Shown here piece by piece: positions 51,521 to 60,990 of a stretch of 64,000 bases of DNA (position 1 is the first letter of the stretch; each line of letters opens with the position of its first letter). Source of the DNA: JAUNSR01 sp036655355 (GTDB lineage Bacteria; Bacteroidota; Bacteroidia; Bacteroidales; JAUNSR01); NCBI GenBank assembly GCA_036655355.1, contig JAVVQG010000014.1, forward strand, positions 50,763 through 114,762, in the 5' to 3' direction. Position numbers and translations under genes: made by a program. The notes beneath the pieces were generated by a model that was not told the origin of the DNA, made no database searches, and was given only the letters and a program-made list of their open reading frames with translations.

Positions 51521-52831
51521 TTAGTAGCGAAGCCATTTTATCATCTCTCCCCAGGTAATCTTCTTACCGTACATCAGGATTCCCGTACGATAAATCTTGC
51601 CTGCGAAATAGACGCTCACCACAAACGTGCCATATAACAAGAGGATTGAGAGTGCCATCTGCCATGCAGGAACATCGTATGGCAGACGAACCATCATGAC
51701 GATCGGTGAGGTAAACGGAATCAGCGAACACCAGAACGCCAACGGTCCGTCGGGATTCTCAATGCTGTAGATAGCCGCGTAAAAGGCGAAAAGAATCACC
51801 ATCGTTACCGGAATCATGAATTGCTGCGTATCCGCTTCCTGATCCACCATCGAACCGATTGCCGCGAAAATGGATGCGTACAACAGGTAGCCGCCGATGA
51901 AGTAAAGTACGAAGAAGCCCAATAGCTGAGCGAAGTTGATACCCGAAATCATTTCGTTGATCTTTCCGATCATGTCGGGATCCACCATCTGATTGCCCAT
52001 TTCCGGACTCATTTGGGTGAGTGCCGTCACGTCGGAATTCATTGCCGTTCCGATGCCAAACGCCAACATGCCACCGCCGATCAGCAGTACCCAGATCATG
52101 AACTGTGTGAGTCCAACAAGCGCGATCCCGATAATCTTACCCATCATGAGCTGGAATGGTTTAACAGAGGAAACCATCACCTCTACGATGCGGTTGGTTT
52201 TTTCCTGCATCACGCCGTTCATCACCATGCCGCCGTAAGCGAAGATAAACATGTAGATCAAGAAGGTAAACAGAAAGCCGATTACCGTGGCCACTTCTGC
52301 GGACGACTTGGTCTCTTCCCCTTCGGTACTCCATTTGACGGTTTGAATGTCCACCTTCACTTTGGAGTTGTCAATGATCTGTTTTAGATCCGGAATGTTA
52401 TAAGAGTCGATTTTCTGATCGGTAAGGTAACCGTTCAGCTGTTCGGCGATATCTTTAGAAAGTCCCATGCTGAGGGTCTTTTCCGAGAACAGTGTGAGTT
52501 GTTTGGGATTCTCCACCAAATCGCCCGTAATCATCAAAATCGCGTACAGCCCTTCGCCCTTTGATTTGAAATAATCGAGCGGCGTTTCGTTGATATCTTT
52601 CACCGGAACAAACGCATAGGTATCGTTGCTCTTCAAAAGATCGGCATATTTTCCCGTTTCATCGATGACGGCCACCTCTTTCACTTTCGAGTCCTTGATC
52701 TGTGAAAGCATTGCCGGAACCATGGCTAACGCCACGAAGATGAACGGAATCACTAAAGTCATGATGATGAACGACTTTTTGTAAACGCGCGTCAGATACT
52801 CGCGTTCGATAATCAAGCCTATTTTACTCAT
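51521..52831 (-). CDS. ABC-2 family transporter permease, NatB-like
   Basis: A 436-residue inner-membrane protein: one N-terminal helix (SFIIMTLVIPFIFVALAMVPAML), a large periplasmic loop (about 45-180), then five to six helices in the C-terminal half (VIGFLFTFLIYMFIFAYGGMVMNGVMQEKTNRIVEVMVSS is the typical ABC-2 motif region). It overlaps the ATPase gene by 4 bases. NatAB-like pairs export Na+ or other compounds; the substrate is not readable. Confidence 0.85.
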   Translation of the reverse strand: MSKIGLIIEREYLTRVYKKSFIIMTLVIPFIFVALAMVPAMLSQIKDSKVKEVAVIDETGKYADLLKSNDTYAFVPVKDINETPLDYFKSKGEGLYAILMITGDLVENPKQLTLFSEKTLSMGLSKDIAEQLNGYLTDQKIDSYNIPDLKQIIDNSKVKVDIQTVKWSTEGEETKSSAEVATVIGFLFTFLIYMFIFAYGGMVMNGVMQEKTNRIVEVMVSSVKPFQLMMGKIIGIALVGLTQFMIWVLLIGGGMLAFGIGTAMNSDVTALTQMSPEMGNQMVDPDMIGKINEMISGINFAQLLGFFVLYFIGGYLLYASIFAAIGSMVDQEADTQQFMIPVTMVILFAFYAAIYSIENPDGPLAFWCSLIPFTSPIVMMVRLPYDVPAWQMALSILLLYGTFVVSVYFAGKIYRTGILMYGKKITWGEMIKWLRY

Positions 52832-53754
52832 TGGATTTCTTCTTTAAGGTTAGAATCTTTTACGGTTTCGATAAACACCTCCTGCATCGAAGGCAGAATC
52901 TCTTCGAATGCCATGAGGCTGTAATCTTTCGCCAGCAACTTGATCATCTCGTTGTTTGTGAAATCACCCTCTTTCTTGATGACCGCTTCAATTCCCCCGT
53001 GAATTTTCTTCGTTTCCACCACCCGGTATTCATTTGCTTTCGATTCGATATGATCCCCTTCGCATTGTACTCGGAAGATGTTTTTCTTGAACTGCTGACG
53101 GATATCGGTTACTTTTCCCTGTAATACCGCTTTCGAACGATGGATCAGGGTGATTTCGTCACACAGTTCCTCCACCGAACTCATGTTGTGTGTGGAGAGG
53201 ATGATGGTTGCACCGCGCTCTTTCAATCCCAGAATCTCCTTTTTCATCAATTCGGCATTCACGGGGTCGAATCCGCTGAACGGTTCGTCGAAGATCAATA
53301 ACTTGGGTTCGTGCAGGATGGTCGTGATGAATTGCACTTTCTGCTGCATCCCTTTTGACAGCTCTTCCACTTTCTTGTTTTTCCACTCTTGGATTCCGAA
53401 ACGAGTGAACCATTCGTCCATCCGTTTCTTCGCTTCCGCCTTGGAAAGCCCTTTTAGTTGGGCGAGGTAAAGCACCTGTTCACCCACTTTCATTTTCTTA
53501 TACAGTCCCCGCTCTTCCGGCAGGTAGCCGATCTGATGCACATCCTCCGGTTTCAGAGGTTCGCCGTTTAACAGCACGCTTCCGCTGTCGGGTGCCGTAA
53601 TCTGATTGATGATGCGGATCAAGGTAGTCTTTCCTGCTCCGTTCGGTCCCAATAACCCGTAGATACTATTCTGGGGTACCCGGATGCTTACGCCGTCAAG
53701 CGCCCGATGGTTTGCATATTGTTTGACTACGTCTTTCGTTTCAAGATAATACAT
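52828..53754 (-). CDS. ABC transporter ATP-binding protein, NatA-like
   Basis: A 308-residue ABC ATPase with intact motifs: Walker A GPNGAGKTT, signature LSKGMQQK, Walker B LLIFDEPFSGFDP, and the switch His in LSTHN. The C-terminal DUF4162-like extension (about 215-300) is usual for NatA-type subunits. It is translated together with the permease gene (ATGA-like overlap). Its motifs are canonical, unlike those of the ATPase at 32723. Confidence 0.92.
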   Translation of the reverse strand: MYYLETKDVVKQYANHRALDGVSIRVPQNSIYGLLGPNGAGKTTLIRIINQITAPDSGSVLLNGEPLKPEDVHQIGYLPEERGLYKKMKVGEQVLYLAQLKGLSKAEAKKRMDEWFTRFGIQEWKNKKVEELSKGMQQKVQFITTILHEPKLLIFDEPFSGFDPVNAELMKKEILGLKERGATIILSTHNMSSVEELCDEITLIHRSKAVLQGKVTDIRQQFKKNIFRVQCEGDHIESKANEYRVVETKKIHGGIEAVIKKEGDFTNNEMIKLLAKDYSLMAFEEILPSMQEVFIETVKDSNLKEEIQ

Positions 53755-53866
53755 AAGACTATTTATGTTTGTTTGGAAGGTAAAAATAAAACATAAATAG
53801 CTTATATTATTAATAAAAGCTAATAAAATTCAATATTATTAGAAAGCGAATGGTGAAAAAAGAGCA

Positions 53867-55228
53867 TTAATACCCACCGGTCAGCCATGGGAATGAGACG
53901 GACAGTCCGAAGTTTTTATACCGTTCCCGTTCAAAGCCGATGAAGAATCCAACGCGAACCAGGTCTTTGTAGCCTACCGAATATCCCCATTCCGTGTAGT
54001 GTGATATTTCGGAGGTCCAGAGATAGCGGGCATGCATCCCTTCGCTGAAATCACCGTTGGAGAGGAACTTCAACCGGGTGAGTAGAAACTTCTCAGACAT
54101 GAAGTTTAAGGATCCTTTGAGCCATTTTCGGTCGGTATCCGCTTTGTAGTAACCGATCAGGAAATAGCCGTCTTCGGTGAACGTACGCATGGAGGGGAGG
54201 GAATACGCCCCGAAATGTTTGAAATCGGGAAACCACAGGTTGTGTTTTGTCAAGAAAGCACCCATGCCGATTTTGTAATGAAGGGTCGTGGTCTTTTTGA
54301 ATTTGAAGCGTTGGTGCAGTGCCGCGTCGACGCGGTTGAAACTGCTTCGGTTCTTGTTGCCCACCGGAATCCCAAAGACGTAACGAAACGAGAGGGTGGG
54401 GATGTGGGAATAGATGATCTCATTCGAGGTGAGGTTGTATTCGCAGTTTTCGCAGATGGTATAGTCGAATCCCACATCGCCCACCAATGCCGTATTGGGT
54501 TCCATCGAGCGGAATTTTGCATTGAGGGGGATGTTCTCCTGGTCGTCGTGGTCTTTGATGAAACTAAAGGTGGTGTGGTTCACTTCGCTTCTTCGTTTCT
54601 GAAAAGAGAAGCCGCTGAATACCCTGAATCCCGGCAAGGGGTAGAAGTTGTTTTTAAGTTCCACATACCTTTTTTGATACAGTTTCATGTAATTGCGACC
54701 CAGTACCAGCGAATACAGGGAATTTTCCAAACGGGCGAGGTGCTCTTCGGTATCGTAATCGGCCGAGACGTCGCCCATCGACAGCACCATTTTCCCCTTC
54801 ATGTCCGGCGCGTATTCGTAGGTGATGTCATTCTGCCAGATCACTTTTTTCCGTGCCGAGGTGTAATACACCATCGGTTCAACGGTGAGGCGGTTTCTCT
54901 TGTCGAAATGGTAATACCCTTTGAATGTCTGGCCGATCCAGAATCCGTCAACGAAATTGTAAACCGGCACGGTGGACCAGAATCCGACATTCCCAAACCT
55001 GAATTTTTTATTCTTACTCTCAATACCCACCCCTTCAACCAGAAAACGAACCGGTTTTTCGAATATACCGAGACTGTCGATGATCGAACTTTCCGGATCG
55101 GGCTGTTTTTGGGTAGCGTCGATGGTTTGATCCACTAAAATATAGTTGATGTTTTGTGCGTTGAGCGTGTTCCTCGGAAAGAGAAAAAAGATAAGTAATA
55201 TGATTGGGAGATATCTCTTCACGTACAA
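53867..55228 (-). CDS. DUF5686-like outer membrane protein, short form
   Basis: A 453-residue exported protein (signal MYVKRYLPIILLIFFLFPRNTLNAQ) made of beta strands with many aromatic residues, for example FWSTVPVYNFVDGFWIGQTFKGYYHFDKRNRLTVEPMVYYTSARKK and a final strand LVRVGFFIGFERERYKNFGLSVSFPWL. It resembles the C-terminal barrel of DUF5686 proteins, which are normally about 800 residues with a carboxypeptidase-like N-terminal domain. Here the N-terminal domain is missing but a signal peptide is present, so it may be a genuine short paralogue. Function unknown. Confidence 0.5.
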   Translation of the reverse strand: MYVKRYLPIILLIFFLFPRNTLNAQNINYILVDQTIDATQKQPDPESSIIDSLGIFEKPVRFLVEGVGIESKNKKFRFGNVGFWSTVPVYNFVDGFWIGQTFKGYYHFDKRNRLTVEPMVYYTSARKKVIWQNDITYEYAPDMKGKMVLSMGDVSADYDTEEHLARLENSLYSLVLGRNYMKLYQKRYVELKNNFYPLPGFRVFSGFSFQKRRSEVNHTTFSFIKDHDDQENIPLNAKFRSMEPNTALVGDVGFDYTICENCEYNLTSNEIIYSHIPTLSFRYVFGIPVGNKNRSSFNRVDAALHQRFKFKKTTTLHYKIGMGAFLTKHNLWFPDFKHFGAYSLPSMRTFTEDGYFLIGYYKADTDRKWLKGSLNFMSEKFLLTRLKFLSNGDFSEGMHARYLWTSEISHYTEWGYSVGYKDLVRVGFFIGFERERYKNFGLSVSFPWLTGGY

Positions 55229-55334
55229 TATCTGCTTTATATGGGTATATCAATCAAACATTCGGCAAAAGGAAATGTTTTGGAGCGCTAAATTAATTAA
55301 TTTTGTCCACTAACACTTATTAACGGCTTATTGC

Positions 55335-56225
55335 GTGATACAAAAAATTAAAGACTGGATGATGCCGCTGGCGATGTTAACCGGCGGCGTGTTCTATCCG
55401 ATTTTCTCCTCTCTTTCGTGGATGACTCCTTATTTGATCTTTCTGATGCTGCTGTTTACATTCAGTAAGCTCGCCCCGCAGGGAATCCGGTATTCAAAAC
55501 TTCATTTTATCTTATTGTTGATCCAGTTGCTTTCAGGCATCGCGGCTTATTACCTGCTGGTTGGATACAATCCGATTCTGGCACAGGGTGCCTTGATCTG
55601 TTTTCTGGCTCCTACGGCTACTTCGGCTGCCGTAATCACGGGAATGTTGAACGGCGACATGGGATTTCTCACCAGTTTCACCCTGCTCAGCAACCTGGGA
55701 GTGGCCATTGTGGCGCCTGTCTTTTTCTCAATGGGTGGCATCAATGCCGACCTGACTTTCTGGAGTTCTTTTGTAAGTATCTTCGTGAAGGTGTTTCCGT
55801 TGCTGATTCTGCCGTTGCTTTTTGCGTGGGGAATCCGGTTTACGTTTCCCAAGTTGCAGAACTTCATGCTGAAATATTCAAAGACCCCTTTCTATATGTG
55901 GTCTCTGGCGCTGATGATTGTAACGGGACGAACCGTGGAGTCGCTCTTGGGGTTGAATGCCGATGAGATGCACATGGCGGTGTTGTTGGGTGTGATTTCC
56001 ATTGTGATTTGCGGTATTCAGTTCTTCGTGGGAAAACAGATCGGCGCACGTTACGATAACCGCATCGCTGCGGGACAATCTCTGGGTCAGAAGAATACGA
56101 TTCTGGCGATATGGATGTCGCAGGTTTTTCTGAATCCGGTTTCGGCGTTAGCACCTTCCACATATATCCTGTGGCAGAACATGTTGAATTCCTACCAGTT
56201 GTGGAAAGCGCACCGTCGCCTATAA
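55335..56225 (+). CDS. bile acid:sodium symporter (BASS) family transporter
   Basis: A 296-residue inner-membrane protein with about nine to ten helices (MPLAMLTGGVFYPIFSSLSWM, YLIFLMLLFTFSKLAP, ALICFLAPTATSAAVITGML, GMLNGDMGFLTSFTLLSNLGVAIVAPVFF and a C-terminal SLGQKNTILAIWMSQVFLNPVSALAPSTYILWQN). The PTATSA and GQKNT stretches are the crossover regions of the BASS fold. The start is GTG at 55335; no ATG gives a complete first helix. Known relatives carry organic anions such as pantoate or bile salts with Na+; the substrate is not predictable. Confidence 0.78.
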   Translation: MIQKIKDWMMPLAMLTGGVFYPIFSSLSWMTPYLIFLMLLFTFSKLAPQGIRYSKLHFILLLIQLLSGIAAYYLLVGYNPILAQGALICFLAPTATSAAVITGMLNGDMGFLTSFTLLSNLGVAIVAPVFFSMGGINADLTFWSSFVSIFVKVFPLLILPLLFAWGIRFTFPKLQNFMLKYSKTPFYMWSLALMIVTGRTVESLLGLNADEMHMAVLLGVISIVICGIQFFVGKQIGARYDNRIAAGQSLGQKNTILAIWMSQVFLNPVSALAPSTYILWQNMLNSYQLWKAHRRL

Positions 56226-56228
56226 GCG

Positions 56229-56253
56229 CGTAACCCGTTAGAAACGGGTTACG
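56229..56253. terminator. hairpin at the convergent ends of the BASS and dnaG genes
   Basis: CGTAACCCGTT (56229-56239) and AACGGGTTACG (56243-56253) are perfectly complementary with a 3-base loop. The hairpin overlaps the last dnaG codons and stop. T tracts are weak, so the terminator role is likely but not certain. Confidence 0.6.
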
Positions 56254-58286
56254 ATGCGTTCGCCCAACTCTTTGGCCAGGGCGGTACGTACTTCATTCTT
56301 CTCTTTGAGATCCTCCATCAGGCGGATCACCTCATTCATACCTCCCTCCAAAGCGAGTTTCTTGATCTGCTCATTGATCTCACGGATGTCGTTTCGGATG
56401 ATGGCGTCTTTCAACTCAAACAAAGCGCGCGGAATCAGGTCTTTCAACTTATCCTTCTCCTCTTCGATGGTTGCGAATTTGGTGTGGATCTTGCTTAGCG
56501 TGTATTTCTCCGCCACCAGATCGGTCGCCGTGCGACTGATCACCGGATCGGGGTGGTTCAGAAAGAACGTTTCGCTCACAAAATTCTCCTTCTGCGAAGC
56601 TTCACGGGCATACCCCAGCATGCGTGCATAGAGTGGGTGTCCGAATGTGATCTCGTCTTGATCCAGATCGGCACACACATAATCGATTACGCGGTAATGG
56701 ATTTCCCGGTTGCTCTCCTCGTCTGTTACCGAATAGAGCAATTGCTCCCCGTATCGAACGATGTAGCGGATGATCGCATATTCGAAACGGTCGAAGATGG
56801 AGGAGCGGCGCACCTCCGTAACGGCGGGATTCGGCGAAGCGGCACCCAACTCCTCCGGTAGGAGTGGAAAAGGGGCATCGCCATTTATCACCGGCTGCGA
56901 CGCACTTTCCGTTGCCGCCGATGAGGCGTATCCCGAAGCACCACCATAGGTTCCGGGACGCTTGTTGAGCTCGTTTTCCTTCTCTTTCTGTTTCTCTTTA
57001 TTTATCTCGGCGATCAGTACCTCTTCGCCGATCTCCAACATGTTGCTGGTTTCGCGAATATATACCGAACGGATGATCTGATCGGGTATGATGGCGATGC
57101 TTCGGACGATATCGGAGATCATCTCGGCACGTTTGATCGGGTCACTCTGCGCCTGTTCCAGCAAAAGCGAGGTCTTGAAGCGGATGAAATCCGTTTCATT
57201 CGCCTGGATGTAATTCATGAAAGAGGTGGCACTCTGCTTGCGCGAGAAGGAATCCGGGTCGTCGCCGTCGGGCAACAGCACCACTTTTACATTCATCCCC
57301 TCTTTCAGGATCAGGTCGATACCACGCAGGGAAGCTTTGATTCCGGCGGCATCCCCGTCGTAGAGCACGGTGATGTTGGGCGTGAAGCGGTGGATCATAC
57401 GGATCTGTCCCGGCGTAAGCGCCGTACCCGAAGAAGCCACCACGTTCTCGATGCCCGCCTGGTGCATCGCCAAAACGTCTGTATAACCCTCTACAAGAAA
57501 ACAGCGGTCGTGTTTGTTGATCGCTCCCTTGGCAAAATAGATGCCGTAAAGTTCATTGCTTTTGTGGTAGATTTCCGATTCGGGCGAGTTGACGTATTTG
57601 GCCAACTTGTCATTCTTCTTAAGGATTCGTCCCCCGAATGCGAGGATTTTTCCCGATAAACTGTGCACCGGAAACATCACACGACCGCGGAAACGGTCCT
57701 GAATGAAGCCGTTCTGCCCCTCCATGCTGAGTCCCGTTTTATACAAGAACTCTTTGTTGTATCCGTTTTTCAGTGCGAGCTGGCTGAAATGATCGCGTTG
57801 CTCGAAGCTGTATCCGAGTTGGAATTTCTGGATGATGTCGTTGCGGAAACCGCGTTCGTGGAAATAACTCAGACCGATATTCTGTCCTTCGTCAGTCTCA
57901 AAAAGGTTTTTGGTGAACTGTTGCTGCGCATAGGCGTTCACAATCAGCATCCCTTCGCGGGTGGATTGTACCTGCTTCTCCGCATCCGAAAGCTCACGCT
58001 CCTCCACTTCGATGTGGTATTTCTTGGCCACGAACTTCAAAGCTTCGATATAACTCATCTGTTCATGCTCCATGATGAAGTTCACCGGATTCCCTCCTTT
58101 GCCGCAACTAAAGCATTTGCAGATGTTTTTTGCGGGGGAAACGCTGAACGAAGGCGTCTTTTCGTTGTGAAACGGACAAAGTCCGATGTAATTGGCACCG
58201 CGACGTTTCAGGGATACGAAGTCTGAGACCACGTCAACAATCTGCGCGGTATCCATAATACGGTCAATGGTAGCCTGATCAATCAT
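56238..58286 (-). CDS. dnaG: DNA primase
   Basis: A 682-residue replicative primase. The N-terminal zinc ribbon is complete (C37, H40, C58, C61 in CPFHNEKTPSFSVSPAKNICKCFSC). The catalytic core has the TOPRIM motifs FLVEGYTDVLAM and YDGDAAGIKA. A low-complexity linker (about 440-500, GTYGGASGYASSAATESASQP) precedes the C-terminal helicase-binding domain. It makes RNA primers at the fork. A small hairpin lies in its 5' leader (58334-58350). Confidence 0.97.
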   Translation of the reverse strand: MIDQATIDRIMDTAQIVDVVSDFVSLKRRGANYIGLCPFHNEKTPSFSVSPAKNICKCFSCGKGGNPVNFIMEHEQMSYIEALKFVAKKYHIEVEERELSDAEKQVQSTREGMLIVNAYAQQQFTKNLFETDEGQNIGLSYFHERGFRNDIIQKFQLGYSFEQRDHFSQLALKNGYNKEFLYKTGLSMEGQNGFIQDRFRGRVMFPVHSLSGKILAFGGRILKKNDKLAKYVNSPESEIYHKSNELYGIYFAKGAINKHDRCFLVEGYTDVLAMHQAGIENVVASSGTALTPGQIRMIHRFTPNITVLYDGDAAGIKASLRGIDLILKEGMNVKVVLLPDGDDPDSFSRKQSATSFMNYIQANETDFIRFKTSLLLEQAQSDPIKRAEMISDIVRSIAIIPDQIIRSVYIRETSNMLEIGEEVLIAEINKEKQKEKENELNKRPGTYGGASGYASSAATESASQPVINGDAPFPLLPEELGAASPNPAVTEVRRSSIFDRFEYAIIRYIVRYGEQLLYSVTDEESNREIHYRVIDYVCADLDQDEITFGHPLYARMLGYAREASQKENFVSETFFLNHPDPVISRTATDLVAEKYTLSKIHTKFATIEEEKDKLKDLIPRALFELKDAIIRNDIREINEQIKKLALEGGMNEVIRLMEDLKEKNEVRTALAKELGERIVTRF

Positions 58287-58333
58287 TTGAAAGTAACTGT
58301 TTGTATATGAACTGGAAATAAAAACAAACAGGT

Positions 58334-58350
58334 GCTTCCGCTTCGGAAGC
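58334..58350 (-). promoter_or_regulatory. hairpin in the dnaG 5' leader
   Basis: GCTTCCG and CGGAAGC (58334-58340 and 58344-58350) with a 3-base loop; on the minus strand a T-rich stretch follows (TTTGTTTTTATTT). It may be a weak attenuator or the end of an antisense transcript. Confidence 0.35.
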
Positions 58351-58556
58351 CCCTATTTATATGCGAAGATAATAAACCCTGTTTTAAATACTCGGCTCGC
58401 GCTCCTTTTATATTAAAGACAAAGGGATTTTTAATAAAGCGGAACATCATCGCATATTACAAAAATATTAAAAGCGTTAATATCTTTCAGGTTTATAACA
58501 TTATGTATTAATAAGTATTAATTATGTGGCTTTTTGAGAAAAAAATGGCAGAAAGT

Positions 58557-58588
58557 GTTGCACAGTTCTTTCACGCCCCTTATATTTG
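58557..58588 (+). promoter_or_regulatory. promoter of a non-coding transcript
   Basis: GTTG (58557-58560), 20-base spacer, TATATTTG (58581-58588), close to the Bacteroidota -33/-7 consensus. No open reading frame of note follows; a terminator lies about 200 bases downstream. Confidence 0.6.
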
Positions 58589-58594
58589 CACTGT

Positions 58595-58790
58595 GTTTTT
58601 CATGGTATTAGATTTAAGGTTAAGAAGATGGGTTGTCGTGAGACAACCTTTTTCGTTTTTATACGGTTCCATGAGAATCTCTTACGATAAAATCAATCCT
58701 TAAGGATCTCTTTCAACTGAGATTTTAAGAACTAAAATAACAAAAGCGTCCGTTTTCCATTCAGTGGGGAAACGGACGCTTTTTTTTGTA
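58595..58790 (+). ncRNA. probable small RNA of about 195 nt
   Basis: Bounded by a consensus promoter (58557-58588) and a strong terminator: GCGTCCGTTTTCC and GGGAAACGGACGC followed by eight T, about 58746-58788. Inside is a stable hairpin GGTTGTC-GTGA-GACAACC (about 58631-58648) after the segment CATGGTATTAGATTTAAGG, which I recall from other Bacteroidales non-coding leaders and RNAs, possibly the Bacteroidales-1 type; that assignment is uncertain. No protein-coding potential was seen. Confidence 0.6.
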
Positions 58791-58863
58791 AAAATGAGGA
58801 ACCTTTCAAAGGTTTTATCTTTTCACTCCCCCCTCTTTTGCAGATGTTTTGCATGAACTTGCT

Positions 58864-58871
58864 TATCTTTG
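58864..58871 (+). promoter_or_regulatory. -7 promoter box for aguA
   Basis: TATCTTTG, exact TAnnTTTG match, 18 bases before the aguA start codon at 58890. A TTTG at 58837-58840 is a possible but slightly distant -33 element. Confidence 0.55.
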
Positions 58872-58889
58872 TATTCTAATTATAGTACT

Positions 58890-59924
58890 ATGACTGAAAA
58901 ATCTTTTCTTCCTGCCGAATGGTATCCGCAAAGCGGTATTCAGCTTACTTGGCCGCACATCGATACGGATTGGGATTATATCCTGGATGAGGTGAAGGGC
59001 TGTTATCTTGAATTGGCCCGTGAAATCTCCAAAAGAGAGCAACTGCTGATTGTAACTCCCGATATCGAAGCGGTGCGCAGCCAGATAGAAGGTAAGGTGA
59101 ATATGGAGAACGTGAAGTTCTTCGAATGCGATACGAACGATACCTGGGCGCGTGATCACGGTGCGATTACCATGATTCGCGACGGAAAACCGGTGATCTG
59201 TGACTTTAAGTTCAACGGCTGGGGATTGAAATTCGCGTCAAATCTCGACAATCTGATCACATCAAAAGCTTTTGAAGGTGGGATGTTCAACGCTTCGTAT
59301 GAAAACCGATTGAACTTTGTGCTTGAAGGAGGCGGTATCGAGTCGGACGGCGAAGGTACGTTGCTGACCACATCGGAATGTCTGTTGTCTAAGAATCGAA
59401 ACGGACAATGGGATAAATCGCAGATCGAGGCGTATCTCAAGGAGGTGTTCAATCTGAAACAGGTGTTGTGGGTCGACCACGGCTATCTGGCGGGAGACGA
59501 TACGGACAGTCATATCGATACGCTGGCTCGTCTTTGTCCCAACAACACGATCGCCTATGTGAAGTGTACGGATGAGGCGGATGAACATTACGAGGCATTG
59601 AAATGGATGGAGGAGCAACTCGCTTCGTTCCGAACACTCCAAGGGGAACCGTACCGTCTGATTGCGCTTCCGATGGCAGACGCCGTTTATTTCACCCACA
59701 TCGAAGAGGAGCGTTTGCCGGCTACTTACGCCAATTTCCTAATCATGAACGATGCGGTTTTGTATCCGACTTATAACCAACCCGAAAATGATGCACAGGC
59801 CAAAGCGGCATTGCAGCAGGCATTTCCGGATCACGAGATCGTCGGAATCGATTGTTCGGTACTGATTAAGCAACACGGTTCGCTTCACTGCGTGACCATG
59901 CAATTCCCGCAAGGGGTTTTATGA
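58890..59924 (+). CDS. aguA: agmatine deiminase
   Basis: A 344-residue guanidino-modifying enzyme that turns agmatine into N-carbamoylputrescine and ammonia. The active site is readable: NDTWARDHG (Asp), EGGGIESDGEGT (Glu), DSHIDTLARL (His-Asp) and the nucleophilic Cys near residue 334 in HGSLHCVTMQ. I start at ATG 58890 (MTEKSFLPAEWYPQ), which fits the promoter at 58864, rather than 58869. The aguB gene follows after 32 bases, giving a two-gene putrescine pathway from agmatine. Confidence 0.92.
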   Translation: MTEKSFLPAEWYPQSGIQLTWPHIDTDWDYILDEVKGCYLELAREISKREQLLIVTPDIEAVRSQIEGKVNMENVKFFECDTNDTWARDHGAITMIRDGKPVICDFKFNGWGLKFASNLDNLITSKAFEGGMFNASYENRLNFVLEGGGIESDGEGTLLTTSECLLSKNRNGQWDKSQIEAYLKEVFNLKQVLWVDHGYLAGDDTDSHIDTLARLCPNNTIAYVKCTDEADEHYEALKWMEEQLASFRTLQGEPYRLIALPMADAVYFTHIEEERLPATYANFLIMNDAVLYPTYNQPENDAQAKAALQQAFPDHEIVGIDCSVLIKQHGSLHCVTMQFPQGVL

Positions 59925-59956
59925 ATTTAAATTTACATCAATAGAACTTCATATCT

Positions 59957-60844
59957 ATGGCTAAGACAATCAAAGTGGGGTTGATTCAGCAATCCTGTTC
60001 AGCTGATTTGAAATCGAATCTAAAGAAACTATACGATAACATTCACGACTGTGTCCGTCAGGGTGCGGAACTGGTGGTGCTTCAGGAGTTGCACAACACG
60101 CCTTATTTCTGTCAGACGGAAAATACAGATCTGTTTGATCTGGCGGAAACGATTCCGGGTCCGTCGACCGATTTCTACGGTCAGATCGCCAAAGAAGCGG
60201 GCATCGTGTTGGTCACGTCGCTTTTTGAGCGCCGTGCACCGGGCTTGTATCACAACACGGCGGTTGTTTTCGATAAAGACGGCTCTATCGCGGGTAAATA
60301 CCGCAAAATGCATATTCCGGACGATCCGGCTTATTATGAGAAATTCTATTTCACTCCGGGGGACTTGGGCTTTGAGCCGATTCAGACCTCAATCGGAAAG
60401 CTGGGCGTTTTGGTTTGTTGGGACCAGTGGTATCCGGAAGCTGCCCGCATGATGGCGCTTCGCGGAGCGGATATCCTGATTTATCCGACGGCAATCGGCT
60501 GGGAAAGTTCCGATACCGACGAAGAAAAAGCGCGTCAATTGGGGGCATGGGTGATTTCACAGCGCGGTCATGCCGTGGCGAACGGATTGCCTGTGGTTTC
60601 GGTGAATAGAACCGGATTGGAAACTGATCCGTCGGGTCAGACCAATGGAATCTCGTTCTGGGGAAATAGTTTTGTGGCCGGTCCGCAAGGTGAAATTCTT
60701 TACCAGGCTCCGAATACAGAGGAGGTAAATCAGGTGGTGGAAGTAGATCTTTCTCGCTCTGAGAACGTACGCCGTTGGTGGCCTTTCCTACGTGATCGCC
60801 GCATCGACGCCTACGAAGGAATCACGAAACGCTTCCTTGATTAA
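59957..60844 (+). CDS. aguB: N-carbamoylputrescine amidase
   Basis: A 295-residue nitrilase-superfamily amidase that hydrolyses N-carbamoylputrescine to putrescine, CO2 and ammonia. The catalytic triad is E44 (VLQELHN), K117 (KYRKMHIPDDPAYYEKFYFTPGD) and C154 (VCWDQWYPEAARM). Also typical is GRKYHN-like context and SRSENVRRWWPFLRDRRID at the end. It forms an operon with aguA. Confidence 0.94.
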   Translation: MAKTIKVGLIQQSCSADLKSNLKKLYDNIHDCVRQGAELVVLQELHNTPYFCQTENTDLFDLAETIPGPSTDFYGQIAKEAGIVLVTSLFERRAPGLYHNTAVVFDKDGSIAGKYRKMHIPDDPAYYEKFYFTPGDLGFEPIQTSIGKLGVLVCWDQWYPEAARMMALRGADILIYPTAIGWESSDTDEEKARQLGAWVISQRGHAVANGLPVVSVNRTGLETDPSGQTNGISFWGNSFVAGPQGEILYQAPNTEEVNQVVEVDLSRSENVRRWWPFLRDRRIDAYEGITKRFLD

Positions 60845-60879
60845 TCGGAAGAGATCGACTACCGTACGAATCTCCGATC

Positions 60880-60933
60880 GGATCTTCCCATCGAAACGGA
60901 TCTTCCCATCGAAAGGAATCTTCCCATCGAAAC
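60880..60933. repeat. three 18-bp tandem repeats
   Basis: Units GGATCTTCCCATCGAAAC (60880-60897), the same ending in G (60898-60915), and one starting GAATC (60916-60933). It lies between the aguB stop and the terminator at 60991. Confidence 0.85.
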
Positions 60934-60990
60934 GGATCCGCTCCGATAGATTTCTCTTTATACCGTAAACTACGTTCCGGTTTAAAATAG

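Noticed and set aside
54215..55138. 307-codon open frame on the plus strand
   Set aside because: Antisense to the DUF5686-like gene, with His/Arg/Val-rich composition typical of shadow frames.
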